A program made the position numbers and the translations under genes. The notes beneath the pieces were generated by a model. That model was not told the origin of the DNA. It did no database searches and saw nothing but the letters and a program-made list of their open reading frames with translations. A stretch of 64,000 nucleotides of DNA from JAGVSR01 sp031413815 (GTDB lineage Bacteria > Pseudomonadota > Alphaproteobacteria > Rhizobiales > Hyphomicrobiaceae): contig JANOFU010000015.1 of the NCBI GenBank assembly GCA_031413815.1, positions 47,418 through 111,417 on the forward strand, written 5' to 3'. Below, in pieces: positions 17,968 to 26,736 of this stretch. How positions within the stretch are numbered: the stretch's first letter is position 1; every line of letters begins with the position of its first letter.

Positions 17968-18780
17968 TCACGCGTGATGGATGACCCAGACGTTGGGTTC
18001 GTGATAGCGGCCCACGCCAGCCTGTGCATCGACCACAACCGGGGTCAACGCGCCTTCGACGTTGAACACCGGGCTATCCCCGATCGGCCCATCGGTCCAC
18101 GGTTTCCAGAACTCCAGCGGCTTCTCGACGACCATTGAGCGATCGCAAACGCCTGTGATCTGGCCACCGACAGCCGCGTGGCTGCGCAGCCACGGATCGA
18201 AAATCCGGCCGCGCGAATCGCGCCACTGAATGTACTCCTTCATGGGCACATCCACATGCTCACACTTGGAGCTGGGGCGCACCGGCGCGATCACGCCCTT
18301 GTAGCTTTTCATCACGGCAAGCGCGCGCATTGTGTTGATCATATCCCGCGCCAAACCCTTGTGCCGGTAGGGCTCTGGAACCGAGATCGCCAGCGCACCG
18401 ATCAAGTTGGCATCGCGGCCGTCTTGGGCGTGCGCGGTCTCGACGATCCAGTCCCAGCCTTCATTCGGCAATCGGCGGCCCGGCGCGATTTGCAACGGCA
18501 CACACAGGCCGGTGGCAACCACATCGCCCGTGTCCAATTCGACCATGCACAAATGGTACTCGGGGAACTGCTCAAGCAGGTTGTCGTAGTGCGCGTGGTG
18601 GGCTGGCGTGTAGTCGAGGAAGCTGATCGGATCCCAAACATCGTTCTCAAGCACCACCGCGGCATCGAACAGCTCGGGATGCTCCGCGCAGGTCGTAACT
18701 GCGAATTGTTCAGTGGTTTGTTTTCGCGCCCGAACCAGCAACTGTTCGGAATATTCGTAACGGCGTTCGAGCAGCTGCAC
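17968..18780 (-). CDS. GNAT family N-acetyltransferase-like protein
   Basis: Protein of about 270 residues. The segment GALAISVPEPYRHKGLARDM followed by INTMRALA (about 140-168) matches GNAT motif A, where R-x-x-G-x-A binds acetyl-CoA pyrophosphate. A large C-terminal part (CEHVDVPMKEYIQWRDSRGR, FDPWLRSHAAVGG) has no function I recognise. No ATG is available; GTG 18780 follows GGGGGAA, while a TTG at 18846 would add 22 residues. Substrate unknown. Confidence 0.6.
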   Translation of the reverse strand: MQLLERRYEYSEQLLVRARKQTTEQFAVTTCAEHPELFDAAVVLENDVWDPISFLDYTPAHHAHYDNLLEQFPEYHLCMVELDTGDVVATGLCVPLQIAPGRRLPNEGWDWIVETAHAQDGRDANLIGALAISVPEPYRHKGLARDMINTMRALAVMKSYKGVIAPVRPSSKCEHVDVPMKEYIQWRDSRGRIFDPWLRSHAAVGGQITGVCDRSMVVEKPLEFWKPWTDGPIGDSPVFNVEGALTPVVVDAQAGVGRYHEPNVWVIHHA

Positions 18781-19048
18781 AGTTCCCCCATACGCGAACG
18801 TTTGTTTTTCTAGCACGACGATAAACGCATTCTTAACCCTGAACAATGCCGCGCCATATGAAAAGCCGGCCGAAATCGAAAATATTTATCACTCGTTAAG
18901 AGGTTGATTCTGCAACGAGTTAACAAACTGAAATGAGCACAACGCGATCCAGCGTCAATTGCTCTGTTGCATTGAAGGATTTGTTTCAACGCAAAGGCCT
19001 GTGCGAGACTGCATCCACGCAACCCTTAGGGACCGGCCGGGAGGCTTC

Positions 19049-19858
19049 ATGAATCCCCCAATTCAACAGCACAATGAGAAACCAGCAGCCGTGTGGAATT
19101 CTGGCGGCGGACGCTACGACGACATCAGTCGCGGCATCGCCGATTCCATCGAACACTGCGCTCTTCGGCTCAATCCTCAAGCTGGCGAACGCATCCTCGA
19201 CTTGGCAACTGGAACAGGTTGGACCTCGCGCATCCTCGCCCGTCGCGGAGCCCACGTCGTGGGCGTTGATATTGGTGCAGACCTGATCACGTCAGCCGAG
19301 CTGCGCGCAAAATCCGAAGGCTTGAGGATCGACTATCAGGTTGGCGACGCCGAGCAGCTGCCGTTCGCCGATGGCGCGTTCGACGCTGTGATCTCAACCT
19401 GCGGCGTGATGTTTGCCAGCCGCCCGGAAGCCGCCGCTGGCGAACTGGCCCGTGTGTGCAAGCCGGGTGGACGCATTGCACTGACGACATGGCTGGCTGA
19501 CAGCAATCTGTTCCGGATGTTCATGGTGATGAAGCCCTACATGCCGCCACCTCCCGCACCCGCCCCGCCCTCTCCGTTCGAGTGGGGCAGGACCGAGCGC
19601 ATCCAAGAGTTGCTCGGCACGGCCTTCGATTTGAAGTTCGAAAAGGGAACCTCATACTACCGGGAGCCAAGCGGAGAAGCGGCGTGGGCAACTTTCTCCA
19701 ATGGCTACGGCCCGACGAAAATGCTCGCGGCCAACCTGGATGAGGCCAAACGCGCCAGCTTGAAGCGGGACTTCATCGCCTTCCATGAGAGTTTCCGGAA
19801 TGATCTCGGCATTTGCGTGCCGCGCGAATATTGGGTCACGATGGGCGTCCGGCGGTAA
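19049..19858 (+). CDS. Class I SAM-dependent methyltransferase
   Basis: Protein of 269 residues, Methyltransf_11/25 type. SAM-binding motif I is ERILDLATGTGWTSRILARR (about 45-64), motif II is VVGVDIGADLI, and the DAEQLPFADGAFDAVISTCG segment is motif III/post-III of the UbiE-like group. The ATG at 19049 follows GGGAGG; the longer frame upstream has no ribosome site. The substrate is unknown, and no linked biosynthetic gene gives a hint. It ends about 100 bp before the hppA terminator. Confidence 0.82.
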   Translation: MNPPIQQHNEKPAAVWNSGGGRYDDISRGIADSIEHCALRLNPQAGERILDLATGTGWTSRILARRGAHVVGVDIGADLITSAELRAKSEGLRIDYQVGDAEQLPFADGAFDAVISTCGVMFASRPEAAAGELARVCKPGGRIALTTWLADSNLFRMFMVMKPYMPPPPAPAPPSPFEWGRTERIQELLGTAFDLKFEKGTSYYREPSGEAAWATFSNGYGPTKMLAANLDEAKRASLKRDFIAFHESFRNDLGICVPREYWVTMGVRR

Positions 19859-19941
19859 CCGCGAGGCGGCTCATTCCGATCGACTGCGCCCCACGAAGCC
19901 CGATTGACAGACCCCGCGGCACTGGGCCCGCCCAGCGCCTC

Positions 19942-19980
19942 AAAACGGAAAAGACCCTGGAGTTTCCTCCAGGGCCTTTG
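19942..19980 (-). terminator. Rho-independent terminator of hppA
   Basis: On the minus strand CCCTGGAG (19967-19974 region) - GAAA - CTCCAGGG (19955-19962 region) forms an 8-bp stem with a tetraloop, followed by TCTTTTCCGTTTT. It lies 30 bp after the hppA stop. Confidence 0.85.
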
Positions 19981-20004
19981 ATCGTTGATCGTGTTTCGCT
20001 TGTT

Positions 20005-22149
20005 TTAGTTGTGGCCGAGAACAGCGAGCATGAGCAGTGCCACGATGTTAGTGATCTTGATCGCCGGGTTCACGGCCGGGCCCGCGGTGTCCTTGTAAGG
20101 ATCGCCAACCGTATCGCCCGTCACCGACGCCTTGTGGGCCTCTGAGCCTTTCAGATGCTTGACGCCGTCCTTATCAACAAAGCCGTCTTCAAAGCTCTTC
20201 TTGGCATTGTCCCACGCGCCGCCACCGGACGTCATCGAGATGGCAACGAAAATGCCCGTCACGATCACGCCGAGCAGCATGGCGCCGACGGCCGAGAACG
20301 CAGCGCCCTTGCCACCAATGGCGTTGATGCCCACGAACAGGACGATGGGCGACAGAACCGGCAGCAGCGACGGAACGATCATTTCCTTGATCGCGGCCAC
20401 TGTCAGCAGGTCAACGGCGCGCGCATAATCAGGCCGCTCCGTGCCTTTCATGATGCCCGGCCGTTCTTTGAACTGGCGGCGGACTTCTTCGACCACCGAG
20501 CCAGCTGCACGGCCGACTGCCGTCATGGCGATGCCACCGAACAGGTAGGGGATCAAACCGCCGAGCAGCAGACCCACGACCACGTACGGGTTGGCCAGAG
20601 AGAAGTCGACCGTCACACCCTTGAAGTACTGGTACGTGGTCGATCCGTCCTTATTGGCTTCGTTGATGAAGAACTGAAGGTCGGAGTTGTAGGCCGCAAA
20701 CAGCACCAGCGCGCCAAGGCCCGCCGAACCGATCGCGTAGCCCTTGGTGACCGCCTTGGTGGTGTTGCCGACCGCGTCGAGTGCGTCGGTGGATTTGCGA
20801 ACTTCCTTGGGCAGACCCGCCATTTCCGCGATGCCGCCAGCATTGTCCGTCACCGGACCGAAGGCGTCCAGAGCGACGATCATGCCAGCAAGGCCGAGCA
20901 TGGTCGTCGTCGCAATTGCCGTGCCGTAGAGACCAGCCAGCGAGTACGTCGCCAGAATGCCCGCTACGATGGCCAGCGTCGGCAGAGCCGTCGATTCCAG
21001 CGAGACAGCCAGACCCTGAATAACGTTGGTGCCGTGACCGGTAACCGACGCCTGGCTGATGGAGCGCACAGGGCGGTAGCCGATCCCCGTGTAGTACTCC
21101 GTGATCCAAACGATGAGCCCCGTCAAGGCAAGACCGACGAGGCCGCACTGGAACAGGTTCCAACCGGTGATTGACAGTTCACCCACTTTGCCGACTTCGC
21201 CGAAGCCGCCGAGCACGTACTCCGTCGCAGCATAGAGACCGGCAATCGACAGCACGGCCGATGCGATCACGCCGCGATAGAGAGCGCCCATGATCGAGCC
21301 GTTGGAGCCCAGCTTGACGAAGTACGTTCCAATGATCGAGGTCACGATGCAGGCGGCACAGATGGCGAGCGGATAGACCACAAGCGCTTCGAGTCCCGGC
21401 TGGGCACCAAAGTAGATGGCAGCCAGAACCATCGTCGCGACAACGGTCACGGCGTAGGTTTCAAACAAGTCGGCTGCCATGCCCGCGCAGTCGCCGACGT
21501 TGTCAGCAATCGTGGCCGGGTTGCGCGGATCGTCTTCCGGGATGCCCGCTTCGACCTTGCCGACGAGGTCCGCACCGACGTCAGCGCCCTTGGTGAAGAT
21601 GCCGCCACCGAGACGGGCGAAGATCGAGATCAACGACGCGCCGAAGCCGAGCGCCACGAGCGCATCGATAACGACGCGGTCATTCGGTTTGTGGCCCATC
21701 GGGCCCGTTAGAATGCCATAGTAAACCGCGACGCCGAGCAGCGCCAAACCAGCCACCAGCATGCCGGTCACAGCACCGGCCTTGAAGGCGATGTCCAGAC
21801 CTCCGGCCAGAGACTTGGTCGCGGCTTGTGCCGTGCGGACGTTGGCACGAACCGACACGTTCATGCCGATGTAGCCCGTCACGCCCGACAATACCGCGCC
21901 GATCAGAAAGCCAATCGCAACCGGCATCCCGAGCAAGTACCAAGCAATGAGAAAGATCACCGCGCCAACGACCGCAATCGTGCGGTACTGGCGGTTGAGA
22001 TAGGCTTGCGCACCTTCACGGATCGCTGCCGCGATTTCCTGCATCCGCGCGTTGCCAGTGTCCGCCGCCATAACGGCGCGGCCGGTAATGAGTGCGTATA
22101 GGATGGCCAACGCCCCGCAGGCGATGATCCCCCAAATAATATCCGTCAT
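20005..22149 (-). CDS. hppA: Membrane-bound proton-translocating pyrophosphatase, K+-independent
   Basis: Protein of 714 residues with about 16 membrane helices. The pyrophosphate-binding motif DVGADLVGKVEAGIPEDDPR and the segment ATIADNVGDCAGMAADLFET are intact. GNTTKAVTKG carries the Lys that marks the K+-independent group (K+-dependent enzymes have Ala there). It hydrolyses cytoplasmic PPi and pumps protons across the inner membrane. The ATG at 22149 is preceded by AGGGGAG, and a clear terminator follows. Confidence 0.96.
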   Translation of the reverse strand: MTDIIWGIIACGALAILYALITGRAVMAADTGNARMQEIAAAIREGAQAYLNRQYRTIAVVGAVIFLIAWYLLGMPVAIGFLIGAVLSGVTGYIGMNVSVRANVRTAQAATKSLAGGLDIAFKAGAVTGMLVAGLALLGVAVYYGILTGPMGHKPNDRVVIDALVALGFGASLISIFARLGGGIFTKGADVGADLVGKVEAGIPEDDPRNPATIADNVGDCAGMAADLFETYAVTVVATMVLAAIYFGAQPGLEALVVYPLAICAACIVTSIIGTYFVKLGSNGSIMGALYRGVIASAVLSIAGLYAATEYVLGGFGEVGKVGELSITGWNLFQCGLVGLALTGLIVWITEYYTGIGYRPVRSISQASVTGHGTNVIQGLAVSLESTALPTLAIVAGILATYSLAGLYGTAIATTTMLGLAGMIVALDAFGPVTDNAGGIAEMAGLPKEVRKSTDALDAVGNTTKAVTKGYAIGSAGLGALVLFAAYNSDLQFFINEANKDGSTTYQYFKGVTVDFSLANPYVVVGLLLGGLIPYLFGGIAMTAVGRAAGSVVEEVRRQFKERPGIMKGTERPDYARAVDLLTVAAIKEMIVPSLLPVLSPIVLFVGINAIGGKGAAFSAVGAMLLGVIVTGIFVAISMTSGGGAWDNAKKSFEDGFVDKDGVKHLKGSEAHKASVTGDTVGDPYKDTAGPAVNPAIKITNIVALLMLAVLGHN

Positions 22150-22442
22150 ATCGTCTCCCCTTAAGGCCGTGGTTTCGTATCAACCCGGACCACGAGCCGC
22201 GGCGAAGCTTCCCGTTCGCCGCCAATCTCCCCGGCCTATTTGGCCCCCGAGTCACGCGGGCGGACCATGCCAAAAGGAGTGAACCGTTGCAACACGGTCA
22301 CAGGCACTCCAGCGTGGACTATAGTCGCACCCAGCCTGCATTTTCGGCCTTTCAACCCCAATTGCATGGCGGCCTGTGGCTTTGGTGCCGCCGGTGGTTT
22401 AGGGGAAATGCCGAAGTCCCCGGTTTAGCAAGGAGCACACCT

Positions 22443-23321
22443 GTGAATATCCTGGACGTGATCACCGCAGCTCAAGGCGGCCAGGCTGTCAAAAACATGG
22501 CTAGAACCTATGCTCTTGATGCCAATCAAGTCGAAGCCGTACTCGGTGCCATTGTTCCGGAATTCTCGCGCGTCGTCGCTCGCAATACCCTGAACCGCGC
22601 GGGCATTGCCGACATCGTCAGAGAGCTTGGCAACTCCGATACTCAAGCAGCGCTCGCACCCGGCGCGTCGATGAACTCACCCGATGTTGTGGCTGCAGGC
22701 AATGACATCCTCGGCACACTGTTGGGTTCAAAACATGCCAGCCGGGGCGTCGCGGCGCGCGCGGCCCGCGAGACCGGCGTCAGTGAGAGTGTCATCAAAC
22801 AGATGTTGCCCGCGATCGCTGCTATGGCGATGGGAGGTGCCGCTAAGCAAAGCCGTGGCGCGCTCGAAGACATTCTTGGACAGCTGGGTGGATTATCGAA
22901 CAGCCCGCTGCCCTTACCCGGTGAACAGCGCCAGCCGCCACTTGATTGGAACACACCCGATCCAGCGCCGTCAGTACCGTCTGCTCCAAGGTCCGACGGC
23001 GATGTCGGACGGCACTCGCCTCTGCCAATTCCCGGCGATAACATACCGGATATGCGCAAGCGCTCGAACCCTTACGACGATCTGTCGGACGTCATCCGCC
23101 GCGGCGGCGTGCGCGTCCCCGGCGGCGGACAAAGCGGCGGCGGAGCCCCGGGCGGATCGACCGGCGGCGGCTCACTGGAAAATGTCATTCGCGACATCCT
23201 CGGCGGTGCGTTTGGATTTCAGAACAAAGGCATCTTCAGCTGGATCATTCAGTACGTCGTGCTGCGCTACGGCTGGCGCATCGTGCAATTCTTCCTGCGG
23301 CGGCTGATGGGTGGGCGGTGA
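22443..23321 (+). CDS. DUF937 domain protein
   Basis: Protein of 292 residues from GTG 22443, 8 nt after AAGGAG; the frame upstream lacks a start with a ribosome site. The N-terminal domain (NILDVITAAQGGQAVKNMAR) continues to about residue 150 with paired helical repeats, as in the DUF937/YidB family. Then follow a proline-rich linker, a Gly-rich stretch (GGGQSGGGAPGGSTGGG) and a C-terminal hydrophobic amphipathic segment (FSWIIQYVVLRYGWRIVQFF) that may contact membrane. The molecular function of the family is unknown. Divergent from hppA. Confidence 0.75.
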   Translation: MNILDVITAAQGGQAVKNMARTYALDANQVEAVLGAIVPEFSRVVARNTLNRAGIADIVRELGNSDTQAALAPGASMNSPDVVAAGNDILGTLLGSKHASRGVAARAARETGVSESVIKQMLPAIAAMAMGGAAKQSRGALEDILGQLGGLSNSPLPLPGEQRQPPLDWNTPDPAPSVPSAPRSDGDVGRHSPLPIPGDNIPDMRKRSNPYDDLSDVIRRGGVRVPGGGQSGGGAPGGSTGGGSLENVIRDILGGAFGFQNKGIFSWIIQYVVLRYGWRIVQFFLRRLMGGR

Positions 23322-23330
23322 TCAAGGACC

Positions 23331-23363
23331 GGTGTCAGACACCTTTAAGTGGTGTCTGACACC
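23331..23363. repeat. GGTGTCNGACACC double palindrome, copy 2
   Basis: GGTGTCAGACACC-TTTAAGT-GGTGTCTGACACC, 9 bp after the stop of the DUF937 gene. 33 bp, the same architecture as copy 1. Confidence 0.88.
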
Positions 23364-23399
23364 ATTGACCCCGTAGGGTCCGGCCCCCTTCCAGAATAG

Positions 23400-23434
23400 A
23401 AAGAGCCGGAGCGTGGGCACCGCTCCGGCTCTTT
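23400..23434. terminator. Bidirectional terminator hairpin
   Basis: AAAGAGCCGGAGCG (23400-23413), a 7-nt loop, then CGCTCCGGCTCTTT (23421-23434). T-runs flank it on both strands, so it can serve the DUF937 gene (+) and the small exported-protein gene (-). Confidence 0.8.
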
Positions 23435-23494
23435 CGTTTCTGGGTTTGAGACTTTGAGAGAGAAATTGAAAAACGAACCGTTGCAAATTTCGTC

Positions 23495-23821
23495 TTACTT
23501 ACAGGGCCGGGCTTCAACCGAACAGCTGTCACCCGAGCACGTCATCTTCTTGCTGGCTGCACGCGAAAACCGCGCCCAGTCACTGCCATACTCCAGAGCC
23601 GTAAAGCTGGCCCACGACTTGATCGCGTCGGCCTGCGCCGCTTTCACCGTCGGTCCCGTGCCACTGCCATAGTGCCAGTGGTCCGACATACACAACCGGC
23701 CGCGCTCACGACGCAGATCATGGCTGTAGGCAAACCCGGTATCGTCAGCGACCGCCACCGGACTACCCGAAGCCATCATGAGTGTTGCAGCTACTGCACC
23801 AAAGATCAGTCGAGCGGTCAT
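23495..23821 (-). CDS. Small exported protein
   Basis: Protein of 108 residues. A signal peptide (LIFGAVAATLMMASGSPVAVA) precedes a mature part of about 85 residues with four Cys (LCMSDHW, MTCSGDSCSVE, RPC at the end) likely in disulfides. It contains GSGTGPTVKAAQADAIKSWA, which resembles the AQADAIKAW pattern of small periplasmic proteins found in Hyphomicrobiales. Function unknown. It ends with the bidirectional terminator. Confidence 0.7.
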   Translation of the reverse strand: MTARLIFGAVAATLMMASGSPVAVADDTGFAYSHDLRRERGRLCMSDHWHYGSGTGPTVKAAQADAIKSWASFTALEYGSDWARFSRAASKKMTCSGDSCSVEARPCK

Positions 23822-24246
23822 TACAAGCCCCTGCCGAAACCATAAGGATCGTCACACCTTATGTTGGAACGTTGACAGATTCAGCCCCAGCGCACGAGGG
23901 CGCCTCACTGCCATTCGCGAAAAATAGCCTGCCGCGGCAAACCCGCAACAGTGGCTTGTGCCCTGTGATCCAAAGCAAAGAGTGCATCAGCCACATTTGC
24001 CATCCTGTCCAAAGACAGGCCCATTCAGGTCGTGCAATTCTTGACGCAGACGCTTCCCGGGGCCACTTCCTAGTTGGGCCTGAACCAGCACCGGCATTCG
24101 CCGGTCAGATAAGACCCGTACGATCCTGCGCCGGATTGCCTAATGTGCCTGAAGGAACTGCCCCGGCCGGCACTAAGCAGCTCACTGGCCAGCGGCCGAC
24201 TTTTTGACGGCTGCATGACGTTGTCCAACACCTGGAGACCCCCACA
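23822..24246. other. 425-bp intergenic region between divergent exported-protein genes
   Basis: It must hold the promoters of both flanking genes. I see no convincing reading frame, no repeat shared with the rest of the window and no strong terminator. A TTGACG hexamer near 24042 is the only promoter-like feature, and no clear -10 follows it. Confidence 0.4.
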
Positions 24247-25392
24247 ATGAACCTGGCTACTGTTCGATATCTTGCGGCGGGAGTGGCCGCTGGCGCACTT
24301 CTGACGGGTGCGGCGCACGCGCAGAGCGGCAGCCGCGGCACCGAGACCATCCCGCCGGAAAAGGCCAAAGTGCAAGGCGAGATCGTGGCCGACTTCGGGT
24401 CCCGGAAGCAAACGGGCGCCACCGGTATCGATCTGTACACAATCACAAATCTGAAGGTCGCTGACCTGATGGCCCTGAACGGCACGATCCAGAGGACGCC
24501 GGAAAAGAGCCTGAGCTACTCCGTGAAAATCGATCTCGTCAATCCAAAGAACCCCACTCAGATCGCGAAGGAGGCCGCCATCATTCGCGGTGATGTCATC
24601 ATCGATGAGAGCGGCCGCTACGATCCGGCGGCCGGCAAAATGCGCATCGACGTCGTCAAAGGCACGCAATCGACGTCGCCATTCCGGGGCTCGCTGAAAG
24701 GCCGCGAGGTGACACGCTGGTGGGAGGTCAACGAGCAGCTTCAGAAGGCGCAGAAGAAGGCCTCTAAAGTCTACAGCCGCGCTGTTGAAGGCAAGACCAT
24801 TTTGATCGAGGTCAGTAACCCCGATCCGCTTGGCTTCGATGGACTGATCCTCGCCGCTGGCCCCTTCTCTTATCTGCCAGAGACGGCCGTCCGCGGCAGT
24901 CTCGACTACGACTACGAACTGGGAAACTGGTTGACCGACAACAATGGCCTGACGCTGTCCTACCAATTGGGCGATAAGCAGTTCAATGACCGCATCACGG
25001 GGTCAATCCGCTTCGCCGAAGAGGAAGGTTCGGCCACTGTCGATGGCAAGCAAGTCGCTTACACAGGCTATTACGAGTACAATCTCCGCTTCAACGAGGA
25101 TGCCGTCAAAGCCGACAACGCATTCTTTGATGGCGACACCTCAAGTGCCGACGTCGATGCGTTCTTCTCCGCTTCAGATCAGTCCAAGCCCGGATTTTAC
25201 GGCAGGGTTTACTTCCAGGACTCGGACGACAATTGTAAACGCGTGAAGGACGACAAGGGCGAACTGAAGTGCGTCGGCCCGACGCGCTCGGTCATCACGT
25301 ACGATCTGAAGGCGACAAACCTCACGTACGCTCAGTTGGGCGCGTGGATGAAGATCGAGCAGTTCGTCATCGGTCCCTTTACCGACGAATAA
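24247..25392 (+). CDS. Exported protein of unknown function
   Basis: Protein of 381 residues with a signal peptide ending TGAAHAQ (about residue 26). The mature part is rich in beta-type segments (FDGLILAAGPFSYLPETAVR, YTGYYEYNLRFNEDA) and has two Cys near the C-terminus (DDNCKRVK and LKCVGP). I do not recognise the family. A GGAG ribosome site precedes the ATG. It is monocistronic with a strong terminator. Confidence 0.75.
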   Translation: MNLATVRYLAAGVAAGALLTGAAHAQSGSRGTETIPPEKAKVQGEIVADFGSRKQTGATGIDLYTITNLKVADLMALNGTIQRTPEKSLSYSVKIDLVNPKNPTQIAKEAAIIRGDVIIDESGRYDPAAGKMRIDVVKGTQSTSPFRGSLKGREVTRWWEVNEQLQKAQKKASKVYSRAVEGKTILIEVSNPDPLGFDGLILAAGPFSYLPETAVRGSLDYDYELGNWLTDNNGLTLSYQLGDKQFNDRITGSIRFAEEEGSATVDGKQVAYTGYYEYNLRFNEDAVKADNAFFDGDTSSADVDAFFSASDQSKPGFYGRVYFQDSDDNCKRVKDDKGELKCVGPTRSVITYDLKATNLTYAQLGAWMKIEQFVIGPFTDE

Positions 25393-25416
25393 GCGACCTA
25401 TGATCGCAAGTTCAGA

Positions 25417-25448
25417 CCAGGCTCCGAGTTGATCGGAGCCTGGTTTTT
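25417..25448 (+). terminator. Rho-independent terminator
   Basis: CCAGGCTCCG (25417-25426), 7-nt loop, CGGAGCCTGG (25434-25443), then TTTTT. It follows the exported-protein gene by 25 bp. Confidence 0.9.
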
Positions 25449-25455
25449 CGTGATG

Positions 25456-25803
25456 TCACTTCACCGCGATGACGCCGATCTCAACGATCATGCGCGGATC
25501 GATGAGCTTGGCTTCGACGGTGGCTCGGGCCGGCGCGTCCTTGCCGCCGAGCCATGCGGTCCAGGCTTCGTTGACGCCTTCGCGGTGGCGGATGTCCGAC
25601 ACCCAAACGTTGGCCATCACAATGTTGGACTTCGAAGTGCCCGCGAGGGCCAGAAGCCGGTCGATTTCGGCAAGCACTTCGGCGGCCTGCCCCTTGGCAT
25701 CCAAGGCGAGGTTGGCCGGAATGATGCCTGCGGTGAACACGAAGCCGTTGGCCTCGACGGCCTTGGCATAAACGGCATTGGCTTCGTGGCGGACGATCTG
25801 CAT
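25456..25803 (-). CDS. RidA family protein (YjgF/YER057c/UK114)
   Basis: Protein of 115 residues. The signature PARATVEAKLIDPRMIVEIG carries the Arg that binds the imine/carboxylate substrate in true RidA enzymes. The N-terminus is VYAKAVEANGFVFTAGIIPA. RidA deaminates reactive 2-aminoacrylate and related imines. This copy may be a Rid paralogue, as it lacks the usual IGPYSQA segment at the N-terminus. Single gene, convergent to the exported-protein gene. Confidence 0.85.
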   Translation of the reverse strand: MQIVRHEANAVYAKAVEANGFVFTAGIIPANLALDAKGQAAEVLAEIDRLLALAGTSKSNIVMANVWVSDIRHREGVNEAWTAWLGGKDAPARATVEAKLIDPRMIVEIGVIAVK

Positions 25804-25911
25804 GGGGCTCTCCGGATTGAATTGGGATGACCGGCGGGGTCATATCAGGGCGATTGCGAAGATTCCAGACGGACACCATCCATGGCGGCGCTGCCAGCCA
25901 GCGCTTGCGCG

Positions 25912-25927
25912 TTAACGTTTCATTAAC
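25912..25927 (+). promoter_or_regulatory. CtrA-type binding box TTAA-N7-TTAAC
   Basis: TTAACGTTTCATTAAC matches the full consensus TTAA-N7-TTAA of the alphaproteobacterial cell-cycle regulator CtrA. It lies 47 bp before a candidate 51-codon gene and 108 bp behind the RidA start. Confidence 0.5.
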
Positions 25928-25973
25928 CCGTCCGGATTCATCCTTTCACACGTCATTTATCCGGAGGTCAAAA

Positions 25974-26129
25974 TTGATTCGCTGGCTCTACGACCTTGAA
26001 GATCAGCTCTATTACGCGTCCTTGCCCGGCACGAGCCCGGCCTGCCAGAGACGGCTGAGGTGGTCCCAGCGCTTCGGACACCTGGGCGACATTCTGAGCG
26101 CGCGCACGCTGCAGCACCGGCTACGCTAA
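25974..26129 (+). CDS. Candidate small protein with TTG start
   Basis: A 51-codon frame beginning LIRWLYDLEDQLYYASLPGT (first codon TTG read as Met). GGAGG at 25962-25966 stands 7 nt before it. It is rich in aromatic and basic residues. No family recognised. The support is the strong ribosome site and the perfect CtrA-type box upstream. It ends about 30 bp before the convergent GDYXXLXY gene. Confidence 0.45.
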   Translation: MIRWLYDLEDQLYYASLPGTSPACQRRLRWSQRFGHLGDILSARTLQHRLR

Positions 26130-26160
26130 GCTGGCTGGGGTCTGACCCGAGCCTTGCCTA

Positions 26161-26736
26161 TTAGAGCAGCGGCTCGTCATGCACCCGCTTGCCGTCGACA
26201 ATCAGCCCCTTGATCGCAACCTCACCCGTCTGACTGACCGCAAGGACCGCATCGATCTTGTGATCTCGGACTTGCTGTTCGATCTTGAGGCCGGTGCCTT
26301 CCGGAACGAAGTAGCTCTCAATTCCATAGGCCAGCCGGCCGGTGAGCTGATTGGGCTGGGGTCCCACATAGACGTACTCGGCCCGCGCCTTGAGTACGAT
26401 CTGATCCGGGCCAACCGTTGCGGGATAGTCCCGCGTCACCGCCGCCACATCCCACTTCGAGCCGTCACCCTTCTTGAGCGTTGTGTAGACCACATCGCCC
26501 GTCTTTGTGCCCGCGGGCAATCCCACATCCGGCACGTTGGAGAACGTGTAGCCGAGGATGACGTAGTCGCCGCGAAAGAAATCACGCGGATCGACCGGGA
26601 TGACTTCGGCGACGATTTCGCGGCCGGTCTGCAACAGCGTCGTTCTGTTCCAGATCATCCAGCCGAGCACCGCCGATTGCGCCAGCGCGACGGCCGCCAC
26701 AGCGAGCCAAATTTTGTTTGGCGAACTTTGCTTCAT
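26161..26736 (-). CDS. GDYXXLXY domain protein
   Basis: Protein of 191 residues. One N-terminal membrane segment (IWLAVAAVALAQSAVLGWMI) is followed by the family signature RDFFRGDYVILGYTFSNV (about 53-70). The rest is a soluble beta-rich, probably periplasmic domain. The family commonly sits next to DUF2157 membrane proteins, as here: the ATG at 26736 shares one base with the DUF2157 stop. Role unknown, perhaps envelope-related. The frame is open far upstream on the same strand, but that part is antisense to nothing conserved and is not used. Confidence 0.85.
   Translation of the reverse strand: MKQSSPNKIWLAVAAVALAQSAVLGWMIWNRTTLLQTGREIVAEVIPVDPRDFFRGDYVILGYTFSNVPDVGLPAGTKTGDVVYTTLKKGDGSKWDVAAVTRDYPATVGPDQIVLKARAEYVYVGPQPNQLTGRLAYGIESYFVPEGTGLKIEQQVRDHKIDAVLAVSQTGEVAIKGLIVDGKRVHDEPLL

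Noticed and set aside
18959..19048. N-terminal extension of the methyltransferase
   Set aside because: No start with a ribosome site and a non-conserved sequence; GGGAGG precedes the ATG at 19049.
20155..21174. 339-codon plus-strand frame opposite hppA
   Set aside because: Antisense to a fully conserved pyrophosphatase gene; His/Arg/Asp-rich shadow composition.
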